A stretch of DNA of 64,000 nt from Streptomyces durocortorensis (GTDB lineage: Bacteria > Actinomycetota > Actinomycetes > Streptomycetales > Streptomycetaceae). The position numbers and the translations under genes are program-made. Position 1 is the stretch's first letter. The number at the start of each line of letters is the position of its first letter. The notes beneath the pieces are model-generated. The model was not told the DNA's origin. It was given only the letters and a program-made list of their open reading frames with translations, and did no database searches. This document shows, piece after piece, positions 46,006 to 56,944 of the stretch. The DNA lies in the NCBI RefSeq assembly GCF_031760065.1, contig NZ_CP134500.1, positions 248,001-312,000 of the forward strand. The letters are read 5' to 3'.

Positions 46006-46017
46006 TTCCCGTGATGC

Positions 46018-46509
46018 TCAGCCGGTGCGGAGCAGGAGCTCGGGGCGGTCCCACAGCACGGCGGGCGGGTCGGCCCGTACCGTACCGACGGGCTCGGCGC
46101 CCACACTGCGGTAGAAGCCCTCGGCGGGCGGGTGGGACACGATCCGGACGCCGCTCAGGCCGGCGCTCCTGGCCTCCTCGCGCAGATGGCCGATGAGCAG
46201 GCGGCCGATCCCGCGCCCCTGGGCCTCGTCCGCGACGAACATCAGGTCCAGCTCGGGCGGGTCGAGGAGCAGGGCGTAGAAGCCGAGGACCCGGTCCGTG
46301 CCGACGTCCGCGGCGACGAAGACCCGGTGCGTCTCGATGTAGTCGGGGCCGATCCGGTAGCCCTGGACCATCGGCGCGTACGGGCCCTCGTAGGCGCGGG
46401 AGGTGCGGACCAGCCGGGTCAGCCGTGCGGCGTCGCCCGCAAGGGCCCGGCGGATCGTCGCATCAGTGGATCGTGCGGCACGACGGGGCCGCGGCATGCC
46501 TGCTGTCAT
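46018..46509 (-). CDS. GNAT family N-acetyltransferase
   Basis: The 163-residue product has the acetyl-CoA motif LDLMFVADEAQGRGIGRLLI (about 89-108) and the C-terminal GFYRSVGAEPVG strand. Substrate cannot be inferred. The start is uncertain: ATG 46509 or the in-frame ATG 46527; neither has a strong ribosome site. Confidence 0.87.
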   Translation of the reverse strand: MTAGMPRPRRAARSTDATIRRALAGDAARLTRLVRTSRAYEGPYAPMVQGYRIGPDYIETHRVFVAADVGTDRVLGFYALLLDPPELDLMFVADEAQGRGIGRLLIGHLREEARSAGLSGVRIVSHPPAEGFYRSVGAEPVGTVRADPPAVLWDRPELLLRTG

Positions 46510-46560
46510 ACGGTGAGTATGACGCACCGCAACGGCGACTTCGGGCCGGTCTCCGCTGTT

Positions 46561-47358
46561 TCAGCCACTGATCACGAGGCCCTCGCGCAACCGCCTCAGC
46601 GCTCCCTCGGGCACGCGCAGCCCGTTGCGCACATAGCCGTCGAGGCCGCCCCAGCGCTCGTCCATGGCGTCGAGCGCCGCCTCCAGGTAGCGGGGGCGGA
46701 CCTCGATGATCGCCGCCGCCACTGCGGGATCACCGCCGCCGTCGAGGAACTTCTGGACGTAGGGGGCGAAGGCCCGCCGCGCCGCGGGATTCACCGCGAG
46801 GAAGTCCGCCCGCACGCTCGCGCGGGACGCCCCGAGGATCATCAGCAGGACGGCCGCCGCCCAGCCGGTGCGGTCCTTGCCCGCCGTGCAGTGGAAGAGC
46901 ACCGGACGGGCGCCGGGGTCGGCGGCGGTCTCCAGGAAGGCCCGGTAGGCGGCCGCGGCACCGAGTGAGAGCACCATCTTGCGGTAGGTGTCGGCGAAGA
47001 GTTCCTCGGCCCGGCCGCCCCCGAGGGTCCGCTCCGCCTCGTCCGGGTCGGCGAGCAGGGACCGCAGTCTGGCGGGCGCGACGCCCGGGTGGTCGCCGAG
47101 CACATCGGCGACGAAGAGCCTGGCCCGGTCCGGGAGCCGGTCCGGGGCCCACTGGCGTTCGTCGGCGGTGCGCAGGTCGACGACGGTACGGATACCGAGT
47201 GCGGCCACCGCCCGGTCGCGGGCCGGGTCGAGCTCGCTCAACTGCCCCGAACGGAACAGGACGCCCTGCCGCACCCTGCTGTCACGGCCCAGGGTGATAC
47301 CCCCCAGGTCGCGCAGATTGACAACGGTGGCGGCCGGAACGGTGCGGGCGGTCTGCAC
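46561..47358 (-). CDS. Tyrosine/dual-specificity protein phosphatase
   Basis: The 265-residue product carries the active-site loop VLFHCTAGKDRTGWAAAVLL (CX5R). It opens with NLRDLGGI, typical of the bacterial PtpB-like/DUF-Y_phosphatase3 family. It should remove phosphate from protein Tyr/Ser or phosphoinositides. GTG 47358 follows AAAGAGG. It stands alone with 96 nt separating it from the upstream SHOCT gene. Confidence 0.9.
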   Translation of the reverse strand: MQTARTVPAATVVNLRDLGGITLGRDSRVRQGVLFRSGQLSELDPARDRAVAALGIRTVVDLRTADERQWAPDRLPDRARLFVADVLGDHPGVAPARLRSLLADPDEAERTLGGGRAEELFADTYRKMVLSLGAAAAYRAFLETAADPGARPVLFHCTAGKDRTGWAAAVLLMILGASRASVRADFLAVNPAARRAFAPYVQKFLDGGGDPAVAAAIIEVRPRYLEAALDAMDERWGGLDGYVRNGLRVPEGALRRLREGLVISG

Positions 47359-47454
47359 GATGAACTGCCTCTTTCCCCGATGAATTCCAGGAATTCCACA
47401 TACCAGGCGGCGTCCGGACCCCGAGTCCGGCGGGAGCCCGGTCCGGCGGGAGCA

Positions 47455-47973
47455 TCAGTCCGACAGGAGCTTCGTCTTCTGCTGCACGAACTCCTCGTCG
47501 CTGAGCACGTCCCGCTTCCACAGGTCGGCGAGCCGCTCCAGCCGGTCGATGATGTCGTCGCCCACGGCCTCCTCCGCGTCGGTCCCGTCCGTGCCGAGGC
47601 GCTCGTGCGCGACGAACGCGCCCCCCGCCGCACGGACGGCACGGGCGACCGGAGTGGTCCACAGGTCCTCCCGGACGACGAGCGCGGCGAAATCGCCCTC
47701 GGGCACGCTGCCGCCGAGCGCCTCGACGTCCTCGGGGTTCAGCTCCGGCGCCGCCCCGCCCTCCCCCGCGTCGAGCGGCACGATCCCTTCCGGGTCCAGC
47801 TCCCGCAGCCCCGCCCGGACCAGTGAGCCGTCCTCGGCCCGGCGGACGAAGGCCAGGTCCGCGGCGCGCGGGGAACCGGACGCCACGGCGTCGGCGAGGG
47901 CGGGAGCGACGGCCCCGGTGAAGCGGCTGCCGGGGAAGGCGATGACGAGGTACTCCACAGGTCCGACGGCCAC
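47455..47973 (-). CDS. DUF6325-like protein with C-terminal SHOCT domain
   Basis: The 172-residue product starts VAVGPVEYLVIAFPGSRFTG and ends with a SHOCT helix pair (DIIDRLERLADLWKRDVLSD, then EEFVQQKTKLL). SHOCT is a short oligomerisation domain. The first 120 residues resemble DUF6325 proteins of unknown role. GTG 47973 has GGAGAGGA upstream; longer upstream frames are not supported. It is divergent from mutA. Confidence 0.75.
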   Translation of the reverse strand: MAVGPVEYLVIAFPGSRFTGAVAPALADAVASGSPRAADLAFVRRAEDGSLVRAGLRELDPEGIVPLDAGEGGAAPELNPEDVEALGGSVPEGDFAALVVREDLWTTPVARAVRAAGGAFVAHERLGTDGTDAEEAVGDDIIDRLERLADLWKRDVLSDEEFVQQKTKLLSD

Positions 47974-48230
47974 GGTCGCGTCCTCTCCGTATCCCGGCGG
48001 CCTCGGGCGCGCCGGGGTGGATACGGGCATTCCAGAGAATGCATAAGAAATCGGGAAACTTCGCACATAATATGCATCTACATCCGATTTCATCCCGATA
48101 CCGAGGGCCGCCGTGTTGCCCGAAGCCCGGCCACCGCGCCGGTTACGCGACCGTACGTAAAGGATCAAGTGCATACCCGAGAGGGCAAGGTCACAGCACG
48201 TGCCCCTGCTGCTCATTCCGCGCACTGGCC

Positions 48231-48242
48231 TAGCATCTGAGC
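48231..48242 (+). promoter_or_regulatory. Probable leaderless promoter -10 of mutA
   Basis: TAGCAT at 48231-48236 is followed by exactly 6 nt and then the mutA ATG at 48243, and no Shine-Dalgarno sequence is present. This spacing predicts transcription starting on the ATG. The 257 bases upstream (47974-48230), shared with the divergent SHOCT gene, include an AT-rich stretch near 48035-48075 (ATAATATGCAT) that may hold the opposite promoter. Confidence 0.5.
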
Positions 48243-50105
48243 ATGACGGTCCAGCCTGCTGACGGGCTCTCTCAGGCCGCCGCGTTCCCCGACCCCTCCC
48301 ATGACCAGTGGCAACGCCTCGTCGAAGGCGTACTGCGCAAGTCGGGCAAGGAAGTCTCGGGCTCGGCCGCCGAGGAAGCGCTGTCCACCACACTGGAGGA
48401 CGGGCTCATCACCCGCCCCCTCTACACCGCGCACGACAGGTCGCCGGACACCGGCTTTCCCGGCTTCGCCCCCTTCACCCGGGGCAGCAGGGCCGAGGGG
48501 AACGCGGCGGGCGGCTGGGACGTGCGCCAACGCCACACCCTCACCGACCCCGCCCGGCTGAACGAGGCGGTGCTCGGCGATCTGGAGAACGGGGTCACCT
48601 CGCTCTGGCTCACCCTGGGCGGCCCGGCGGGTGTCCCCGCCGACGCGCTGGCCCGCGCGCTGGACGGGGTCTACCTCGACCTCGCCCCCATCGCCCTGGA
48701 CGCCCCGGACGACACCGACGCCGCGGTGGGCGCGCTGCTCGCGCTGTACGAGGAGCGCGGCGTCGCGAAGGGCCAGGCGCGCGGCACGCTGGGCGTCGAC
48801 CCGCTCGGCCACGAGGCGCGGACCGGCGTCGAGGGGGACCTCACCGCCGTGGTGCGCTGGGCGCGGGTGTGCGGCGCGGAGTACCCGGGCCTGCGGGCGC
48901 TCGCCGTGGACGCGCTGCCGTACCACGAGGCGGGCGGTTCGGCCGGTGAGGAGCTGGGGCTCTCCCTGGCCACCGGGGTCGCCTATCTGCGGGCCCTGAC
49001 CGAGGCCGGGATGAACGTGGAAGCGGCCTGCGGCCAGCTGGAGTTCCGCTACGCGGCCACCGCCGACCAGTTCCTGACCATCGCCAAGCTGCGCGCGGCG
49101 CGCCGGCTGTGGGCGCGGGTCGCCGAGGCCTCGGGCGCGCCCGGGGCCGGGGCCCAGCGGCAGCACGCCGTCACCTCGCCGGTGATGATGACCCGCCGCG
49201 ACCCGTGGGTGAACATGCTGCGCACCACGCTGGCCACCCTGGGCGCGGGTGTCGGCGGCGCGGACTCCGTGACCGTGCTGCCGTTCGATCACGCGCTGGG
49301 CCTGCCCGACGCGTTCGCGCGCAGGATCGCCCGCAACACCTCAACGATCCTGATGGAGGAGTCGCATCTGGCCCGGGTCATCGACCCGGCGGGCGGCTCC
49401 TGGTATGTGGAGCGGCTGACCGACGAGCTGGCCGCGGCCGCCTGGGCGTTCTTCCAGGAGACCGAGCGGGCGGGCGGGCTGCCCGCCGCCCTGCGCTCCG
49501 GAATGGTCGCGGAGCGGCTGGCCGCCACCTGGGCGGCGCGCAGTGCGAAGCTGGCCCGTCGCAAGGAGCCGGTCACCGGGGTGAGCGAGTTCCCGATGCC
49601 CTCCGAGCGCCCGGTGGAACGCGAGCCCGCGCCCGACCCGTACGCCGGGGCTCCTGGCGGTCTGCCCCGGGTCCGCCGGGACGAGGCGTTCGAGGCACTG
49701 CGGGCCCGCTCCGACGCGCACCTCGCCGCGACGGGCGCCCGTCCGAAGGTGTTCATCGCCGCACTGGGACCGGCCGCCGCGCACACCGCGCGGGTCTCCT
49801 TCGCCGTCAACCTCTTCGGGGCGGGCGGGATCGAGGCGGTGCACGATCCGGTGTCCGTGGACGCGGAGACGGCGGCCGGCGCGCTGACCGCCTCCGGGGC
49901 GGGCGTCGCGTGTCTGTGCTCGTCGGACGCGCTGTACGCCGAACAGGCGGAGCAGGTGGCCGGGGCGTTGAAGTCGGCAGGCGCGGCACAGGTGTTCCTC
50001 GCCGGACGCCCCGGCGAGTACGCCGGTGTCGACTCCTACGTCTTCGCGGGCTGCGACACGGTCGCCGTTCTCACCTCCGTACTCGACCGCATGGGAGTGG
50101 CGTGA
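48243..50105 (+). CDS. mutA: Methylmalonyl-CoA mutase small subunit
   Basis: The 620-residue product is the non-catalytic beta chain of the actinobacterial heterodimer. It has the mutase barrel strings KPLY-like ITRPLYT and [20 protein letters not shown] and [21 protein letters not shown] degenerate C-terminal B12-like domain (from about 495) lacks the DxHxxG cobalamin motif. With MutB it interconverts methylmalonyl-CoA and succinyl-CoA, linking propionate, branched-chain amino acid and polyketide precursor metabolism. Its TGA overlaps the mutB ATG (TGATG). Confidence 0.96.
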   Translation: MTVQPADGLSQAAAFPDPSHDQWQRLVEGVLRKSGKEVSGSAAEEALSTTLEDGLITRPLYTAHDRSPDTGFPGFAPFTRGSRAEGNAAGGWDVRQRHTLTDPARLNEAVLGDLENGVTSLWLTLGGPAGVPADALARALDGVYLDLAPIALDAPDDTDAAVGALLALYEERGVAKGQARGTLGVDPLGHEARTGVEGDLTAVVRWARVCGAEYPGLRALAVDALPYHEAGGSAGEELGLSLATGVAYLRALTEAGMNVEAACGQLEFRYAATADQFLTIAKLRAARRLWARVAEASGAPGAGAQRQHAVTSPVMMTRRDPWVNMLRTTLATLGAGVGGADSVTVLPFDHALGLPDAFARRIARNTSTILMEESHLARVIDPAGGSWYVERLTDELAAAAWAFFQETERAGGLPAALRSGMVAERLAATWAARSAKLARRKEPVTGVSEFPMPSERPVEREPAPDPYAGAPGGLPRVRRDEAFEALRARSDAHLAATGARPKVFIAALGPAAAHTARVSFAVNLFGAGGIEAVHDPVSVDAETAAGALTASGAGVACLCSSDALYAEQAEQVAGALKSAGAAQVFLAGRPGEYAGVDSYVFAGCDTVAVLTSVLDRMGVA

Positions 50106-52333
50106 TGCCGACACCGCCCACGGACCGGAAGTCCTCCGTTCCCGACTTCTCCGACGTGCCGCTCACTTCCGCCGCGGCGCCCGCCGGCTCCGCCGAGGAG
50201 TGGCAGGCGGCCGTGGCGAAGGCGGCGGACGGCTCCGAGGCCGCCCCGCTGTGGGAGACGCCCGAGGGCATCACGGTCAAGCCCCTCTACACCGGCGACG
50301 ACCTCGAAGGCCTGGACGCGCTGCACTCGTACCCGGGCATCGCCCCGTATCTGCGCGGGCCGTACCCGACGATGTACGTCAACCAGCCCTGGACGATCCG
50401 TCAGTACGCCGGGTTCTCCACGGCCGAGGAGTCCAACGCCTTCTACCGCCGCAACCTCGCGGCCGGGCAGAAGGGCCTCTCGGTCGCCTTCGACCTGCCG
50501 ACCCACCGGGGCTACGACAGCGACCACCCCCGGGTGACCGGCGATGTCGGCATGGCCGGGGTGGCGATCGACTCGATCTACGACATGCGCCAGCTGTTCG
50601 ACGGCATTCCGCTGGACCGGATGTCGGTGTCCATGACGATGAACGGCGCGGTGCTCCCCGTGCTGGCCCTGTACATCGTGGCCGCCGAGGAGCAGGGCGT
50701 ACCGCCCGAGAAGCTGGCCGGGACCATTCAGAACGACATTCTGAAGGAGTTCATGGTCCGCAACACCTACATCTATCCGCCGACGCCCTCGATGCGGATC
50801 ATCTCCGACATCTTCGCGTTCACCTCGCAGAAGATGCCGCGCTACAACTCCATCTCGATCTCCGGATACCACATCCAGGAGGCCGGGGCGACGGCCGATC
50901 TGGAGCTGGCGTACACGCTGGCCGACGGGGTGGAGTATCTGCGCGCCGGGCAGGAAGCAGGCCTGGACGTCGACGCGTTCGCTCCCCGGCTGTCGTTCTT
51001 CTGGGCGATCGGCATGAACTTCTTCATGGAGGTCGCCAAGTTGCGGGCGGCCCGGCTGCTGTGGGCGCGCCTAGTCAAGCAGTTCGACCCGAAGAACGCC
51101 AAGTCGCTTTCCCTGCGTACCCATTCGCAGACCTCGGGGTGGTCGCTGACCGCGCAGGACGTGTTCAACAATGTGACGCGTACGTGCGTGGAGGCGATGG
51201 CCGCGACCCAGGGGCACACCCAGTCGCTGCACACCAACGCACTGGACGAGGCACTGGCGCTGCCCACCGACTTCTCGGCGCGGATCGCCCGCAACACCCA
51301 GCTCCTGCTCCAGCAGGAGTCGGGTACCTGCCGGGTCATCGACCCGTGGGGCGGCAGCGCGTACGTGGAGAAGCTGACGCGCGACCTGGCGGAGAGGGCC
51401 TGGCAGCACATCGAGGAGGTGGAGGCTGCCGGCGGGATGGCGAAGGCGATCGACGCGGGCATCCCCAAGCTCCGGGTGGAGGAGGCCGCCGCCCGTACGC
51501 AGGCGCGGATCGACTCCGGGCGGCAGCCGGTGATCGGGGTGAACAAGTACCGGGTGGAGACCGACGAGCAGATCGACGTGCTCAAGGTCGACAACTCCTC
51601 GGTGCGCACCCAGCAGATCGAGAAGCTGCGGCGGCTGCGCGAGGAGCGCGACGAGGTGGCGTGCCAGGAGGCGCTGCGGGCCCTGACGGCCGCCGCCGAG
51701 CGGGACCCGGGGCCGGGCCTGGAGGGCAATCTGCTGGCGCTGGCGGTCGACGCGGCCCGCGCGATGGCCACGGTCGGGGAGATCTCGGACGCCCTGGAGA
51801 AGGTGTACGGGCGGCACGCCGGGCAGATCCGTACGATCTCCGGTGTGTACCGCAAAGAGGCAGGGGAATCCCCTTCGGTGGACCGCACACGCAAGCTGGT
51901 CGACGCGTTCGAGGAGGCGGAGGGGCGCCGTCCGCGCATCCTGGTCGCCAAGATGGGCCAGGACGGCCACGACCGGGGCCAGAAGGTGATCGCCACGGCC
52001 TTCGCCGACCTGGGCTTCGACGTGGACGTCGGCCCGCTGTTCCAGACGCCGGGCGAGGTGGCGCGGCAGGCCGTCGAGGCGGACGTGCACATCGTGGGCG
52101 TCTCCTCGCTGGCGGCGGGGCACCTGACCCTGGTGCCCGCGCTGCGCGAGGAGCTGGCCGCCGAGGGCCGGGAGGACATCATGATCGTGGTGGGCGGGGT
52201 GATTCCGCCGCAGGACATCGAGGCCCTGCACGCGGCGGGCGCGGCCTCGGTCTTCCCGCCGGGCACGGTGATCCCGGACGCGGCCCACGATCTGGTGACG
52301 CGGCTCGGCGCCGCGCTCGGCCACGAGCTGTGA
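50105..52333 (+). CDS. mutB: Methylmalonyl-CoA mutase large (catalytic) subunit
   Basis: The 742-residue product has the catalytic barrel ([60 protein letters not shown]). The C-terminal cobalamin domain has [20 protein letters not shown] with the base-off His ligand. It carries adenosylcobalamin and does the radical rearrangement. The start overlaps the mutA stop by one base, giving coupled, equal synthesis. meaB follows 12 nt after the stop. Confidence 0.97.
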   Translation: MPTPPTDRKSSVPDFSDVPLTSAAAPAGSAEEWQAAVAKAADGSEAAPLWETPEGITVKPLYTGDDLEGLDALHSYPGIAPYLRGPYPTMYVNQPWTIRQYAGFSTAEESNAFYRRNLAAGQKGLSVAFDLPTHRGYDSDHPRVTGDVGMAGVAIDSIYDMRQLFDGIPLDRMSVSMTMNGAVLPVLALYIVAAEEQGVPPEKLAGTIQNDILKEFMVRNTYIYPPTPSMRIISDIFAFTSQKMPRYNSISISGYHIQEAGATADLELAYTLADGVEYLRAGQEAGLDVDAFAPRLSFFWAIGMNFFMEVAKLRAARLLWARLVKQFDPKNAKSLSLRTHSQTSGWSLTAQDVFNNVTRTCVEAMAATQGHTQSLHTNALDEALALPTDFSARIARNTQLLLQQESGTCRVIDPWGGSAYVEKLTRDLAERAWQHIEEVEAAGGMAKAIDAGIPKLRVEEAAARTQARIDSGRQPVIGVNKYRVETDEQIDVLKVDNSSVRTQQIEKLRRLREERDEVACQEALRALTAAAERDPGPGLEGNLLALAVDAARAMATVGEISDALEKVYGRHAGQIRTISGVYRKEAGESPSVDRTRKLVDAFEEAEGRRPRILVAKMGQDGHDRGQKVIATAFADLGFDVDVGPLFQTPGEVARQAVEADVHIVGVSSLAAGHLTLVPALREELAAEGREDIMIVVGGVIPPQDIEALHAAGAASVFPPGTVIPDAAHDLVTRLGAALGHEL

Positions 52334-52345
52334 GCCGCTGACCGG

Positions 52346-53347
52346 ATGGCTGTGAAGATCGACATCGACGGTTATGTGCAGGGAGTGCTCGACGGCAAGC
52401 GGGCCTTCGTGGCCCGTGCGATCACGCTCGTCGAGTCGACGCGGGCCGAACACCGGCTGCTGGCGCAGGAGTTGCTGAGCCGGCTGCTGCCGCACGCGGG
52501 AGCGGCGCGGCGGATCGGGATCAGCGGGGTGCCGGGCGTGGGCAAGTCCACGTTCATCGATGCGCTCGGCACGATGCTCACGGGGCTCGGGCACCGGGTG
52601 GCGGTGCTGGCCGTGGACCCGTCCTCCAGCCGTACGGGCGGTTCCATCCTGGGCGACAAGACCCGGATGGAACGCCTCGCGGTGGACCCTGCGGCCTTCG
52701 TCCGCCCCTCCCCCACGGCGGGCACGCTGGGCGGGGTGGCGAAGGCGACCCGGGAGTCCATCGTGGTGATGGAGGCGGCGGGGTATGACGTGGTGCTCGT
52801 GGAGACGGTGGGGGTCGGGCAGTCGGAGACCGCGGTGGCCAACATGGTCGACACGTTCCTGCTGCTGACCCTGGCCCGGACCGGCGACCAGTTGCAGGGC
52901 ATCAAGAAGGGTGTCCTGGAGCTGGCCGACGCCATCGCGGTGAACAAGGCCGACGGTCCGCACGAGCGCGACGCCCGCTCGGCGGCACGCGAACTGGCGG
53001 GCGCACTGCGGCTGATGCACCCGGCGGACGCGGCCTGGACTCCCCCGGTACTGACGTGCAGCGCACGCGAGTCGACGGGGCTCGACACGCTCTGGGACCG
53101 CCTGGAGCAGCACCGTACGGTCCTGGAGTCGACCGGGCGGCTGGCGGCCAAGCGCCGGGACCAGCAGGTCGACTGGACCTGGTCGATGGTCCGGGACGAG
53201 CTGCTGGACAGCCTGCGGTCCCATCCGGCGGTGCGGAAGCTCACGCCGGAGCTGGAACAGCGTGTCAGGGAGGGCACGTTGACGGCGACGCTGGCCGCCG
53301 AGGAGATCCTTCGGGTGTTCCGGGGGGACGCGGGGACGTCCGGCTGA
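52346..53347 (+). CDS. meaB: MeaB-type G-protein chaperone of methylmalonyl-CoA mutase
   Basis: The 333-residue product has Walker A ISGVPGVGKSTF, the family string AVDPSSSRTGGSILGDKTRM, the switch ETVGVGQSE, and the base-recognition NKAD. MeaB binds the mutase, gates adenosylcobalamin loading and protects the enzyme from inactivation with GTP hydrolysis. It is the last gene of the mutA-mutB-meaB operon. Confidence 0.96.
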   Translation: MAVKIDIDGYVQGVLDGKRAFVARAITLVESTRAEHRLLAQELLSRLLPHAGAARRIGISGVPGVGKSTFIDALGTMLTGLGHRVAVLAVDPSSSRTGGSILGDKTRMERLAVDPAAFVRPSPTAGTLGGVAKATRESIVVMEAAGYDVVLVETVGVGQSETAVANMVDTFLLLTLARTGDQLQGIKKGVLELADAIAVNKADGPHERDARSAARELAGALRLMHPADAAWTPPVLTCSARESTGLDTLWDRLEQHRTVLESTGRLAAKRRDQQVDWTWSMVRDELLDSLRSHPAVRKLTPELEQRVREGTLTATLAAEEILRVFRGDAGTSG

Positions 53348-53380
53348 ACCGTCTCGCGCGCGGGGCGGCCGAGGTGTCGG

Positions 53381-53512
53381 CTGACGGGCGGCGGCGAGGT
53401 CGTGGACGCCCCGGACGATGGTCCGGCCCTCGGCGGCGACTTCGCGCACCGGGTCCAGGACCTCGACCGCATGGCCGAGGGCGGTGGCGGGCTCGTCGAG
53501 CAGGACGACACG
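53381..53512 (-). pseudogene. Relic of a FecE/BtuD-like ABC transporter ATPase
   Basis: On the minus strand 44 codons read RVVLLDEPATALGHAVEVLD, then PVREVAAEGRTIVRGVHDLA. This is the Walker B (LLDEP), D-loop and H-switch (VHDLA) end of an iron-siderophore/heme/cobalamin import ATPase. Nothing before Walker B (Walker A, signature) and little after it remains. Being next to the B12-dependent mutase operon, a former cobalamin importer is tempting but unproven. It is non-functional. Confidence 0.65.
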
Positions 53513-53525
53513 GGGCCTGAACCGT

Positions 53526-53559
53526 CCGGGGCCGGGACACGGTCCGTCCCGGCCCCCGG
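53526..53559 (-). terminator. Hairpin after pgm
   Basis: CCGGGGCCGGGAC (53526-53538) pairs with GTCCCGGCCCCCGG (53546-53559), a 13-bp stem with one bulged base and a 7-nt loop. It lies 20 nt past the pgm stop on the minus strand. It may also stop readthrough from meaB. Confidence 0.6.
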
Positions 53560-53578
53560 CGGCGTACGAACTGCCGGT

Positions 53579-55222
<1,644 letters not shown>

Positions 55223-55389
55223 CGGGTCTCCTCGTACGTCTTCGTCGTCGGCCGGGCCGCGGGGAGACGGACCGGCGCACCGGGGACAAGGATCACCCCC
55301 GGTCCGTACCCGATTCTGTCGCCTCGGCCGCCCCGGTGCGCGACCGGTTCACGCCTTCCTCGTGTCGCTCCCCGGCCGGGGCGGCACCG

Positions 55390-55418
55390 CGCCCCCGGTC
55401 CGCGGGGGGCCGGGGGCG
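55390..55418 (-). terminator. Hairpin after the GH18 chitinase gene
   Basis: CGCCCCCGG (55390-55398) and CCGGGGGCG (55410-55418) form a 9-bp all-GC stem with an 11-nt loop. It is 22 nt beyond the chitinase stop on the minus strand, before pgm. Confidence 0.55.
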
Positions 55419-55440
55419 GGGAGAGCGTAGGCACGCGTGC

Positions 55441-56490
55441 TCAACGGCCCTGCAGGGCCTTCACGTTGTCGCCGAAGGTCCAGCCCTTGGAGCCGTCCCA
55501 GTTCAGGGACCAGGTCATCAGCCCCTTGAGCGCGCCGTCGTAGTGGTTCCACGCCTGGGCGACGAGGCCGGTGGACATGTGGCCGCCGCCCGCTCCGATC
55601 TGGGCGGGCAGGCCCGGGACCTGCTTGTCGTAGGGCACCTTGATGGTGGTGCCCTGGATGACGAGCCCGGCGTCGAGGCAGTCGGTCTGGGCGACGAAGC
55701 CCGCGACCGTACCGGCGGAGTAGGAGTCGCCGGAACAGCCGTACATGCTGCCGTTGTAGTACTGCATGTTCAGCCACCACAGCCGGCCGTTGTCGGCGTA
55801 CTTCTTGATGATCGGGAGGTAGGCACCCCAGATCGAGCCGTAGACGACGCTGCCGCCGGTGACGTACGCCGTCTCGGGGGCCATGGTGAGTCCGAAGCCG
55901 GGGGGCATCGCGGCGAGGACGCCGTCGATGATGCGGATCAGATTGGCCTGGGAGGCGGAGAGTTCGTTGATGTTGCCGGTGCTGATGAGGCCGGTCTCGA
56001 TGTCGATGTCGATGCCGTCGAAGTTGTACTTCTTCAGGATCGGGACGATCGTCTCGACGAACCGGTCGGCCACCGCGCTGGAGCTGAGGTCGATCCCCGC
56101 CGTGGCGCCCCCGATCGACATGAGGATGGTGCTGCCGGAGGCCTTGGCCTCGCACATCTCGGCGGGGGTGGCGACCTTGACCGTGTTGTCCATACCGTCC
56201 TCCCACAGCACGGTTCCGTCGGAGCGGATGACGGGGAAGGCCGCGTTGATGACGTTGTAGCCGTGTTCGGCGATACGGGAGTCGGTGATCGGGATCCAGC
56301 CGAGCGGCGGGTGCACTCCGTTGGCCGCGCCGTCCCAGTTCTCCCAGTACCCCTGGAGCACCTTGCCGGCGGGCTTCGACTTGACCGCGCAGGTCTCGTC
56401 GGCGGCCTTCGGGGGTGCGGCCCCGACCAGCGTCGGTACGACGAGTGCCGCGGCCAGTGCGGTGCCCAGCAGCCGTGATGTCCTGCCCAT
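55441..56490 (-). CDS. Secreted GH18 chitinase
   Basis: The 349-residue product starts with a signal peptide (MGRTSRLLGTALAAALVVPT, cleaved near residue 24-30). A single GH18 barrel follows with SIGGATAG and the catalytic DGIDIDIE (DxxDxDxE). GYWENWDG opens the barrel as in Streptomyces ChiC/ChiD-type family 18 chitinases. There is no chitin-binding or fibronectin domain, so it is a catalytic-domain-only enzyme. AGGAAGGA precedes ATG 56490. Twin DasR-like boxes at 56580-56612 predict induction by chitin-derived sugars. Confidence 0.93.
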   Translation of the reverse strand: MGRTSRLLGTALAAALVVPTLVGAAPPKAADETCAVKSKPAGKVLQGYWENWDGAANGVHPPLGWIPITDSRIAEHGYNVINAAFPVIRSDGTVLWEDGMDNTVKVATPAEMCEAKASGSTILMSIGGATAGIDLSSSAVADRFVETIVPILKKYNFDGIDIDIETGLISTGNINELSASQANLIRIIDGVLAAMPPGFGLTMAPETAYVTGGSVVYGSIWGAYLPIIKKYADNGRLWWLNMQYYNGSMYGCSGDSYSAGTVAGFVAQTDCLDAGLVIQGTTIKVPYDKQVPGLPAQIGAGGGHMSTGLVAQAWNHYDGALKGLMTWSLNWDGSKGWTFGDNVKALQGR

Positions 56491-56579
56491 GACGCATGTC
56501 CTTCCTGCCCGGGTCTGCCGCGCCGGTGCGAAGGGTTCGCACCGCCCACCCAATGGCGTGACCCTGACAAAACGTAGAA

Positions 56580-56612
56580 TGGTCCAGACCTACGGTCAAG
56601 AGGTCTGGACCA
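56580..56612. promoter_or_regulatory. Paired DasR-type (dre) boxes upstream of the chitinase
   Basis: TGGTCCAGACCT (56580-56591) and AGGTCTGGACCA (56601-56612) are exact reverse complements 9 nt apart. Each by itself is close to the TGGTCTAGACCA-type box found at Streptomyces chitinase genes and bound by DasR, the N-acetylglucosamine-responsive GntR regulator. They lie 90-122 nt before the chitinase start. Confidence 0.8.
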
Positions 56613-56831
56613 AGTCGAGGCGGACCTGGCGGCGGAGATCGGGGGGCGCCCCGGCGCCCGCGTAGAAGGAATCCTTGAACCGGTGCGCCGGCGCCCAGGG
56701 CGCGCATGCCCCTGGCGGGGGCGGACGAGCGGCCCGACCAGGGATGATGCCCGTACAATACGACTGCCAGGGACCTCAGTTCGATACCCGAAAGGGTTGC
56801 AGTACCACTTGACATGCGATAGGCCGACCAT

Positions 56832-56915
56832 AGCCGCGAGCCGCGAGCCGCGAGCCGCGAGCCGCGAGCCGCGAGCCGCGAGCCGCGAGCCGCGAGCCGC
56901 GAGCCGCGAGCCGCG
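56832..56915. repeat. Heptamer AGCCGCG repeated 12 times
   Basis: Bases 56832-56915 are 12 perfect head-to-tail copies of AGCCGCG with no interruptions. It ends 29 nt before the glycosyltransferase-like gene start. A TTGACA hexamer (56809-56814) lies just upstream. Perfect repeats of this length change copy number by slippage, so the tract may vary between strains. There are no spacers, so it is not CRISPR. The remaining bases 56613-56831 hold no recognisable gene. Confidence 0.95.
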
Positions 56916-56932
56916 ATCGAGCGGTGTGCCCG

Positions 56933-56944
56933 TAGCCTTTCGGG
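56933..56944 (+). promoter_or_regulatory. Possible leaderless promoter -10 before the glycosyltransferase-like gene
   Basis: TAGCCT (56933-56938) is followed by exactly 6 nt and GTG 56945. If used, transcription begins on the GTG and the -35 region would fall on the last heptamer copy. An alternative is transcription from TTGACA 56809 with the heptamer tract in the 5' leader and ATG 56951 as start (GGGG upstream). Confidence 0.4.

Noticed and set aside
51071..53449. 792-codon open frame on the minus strand
   Set aside because: Antisense to mutB and meaB. Only its first few dozen codons, beyond meaB, coincide with real homology (the ABC ATPase relic).
56832..56915. Heptamer array considered as a CRISPR array
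   Set aside because: Units are 7 bases with no spacers, and there are no cas genes nearby.
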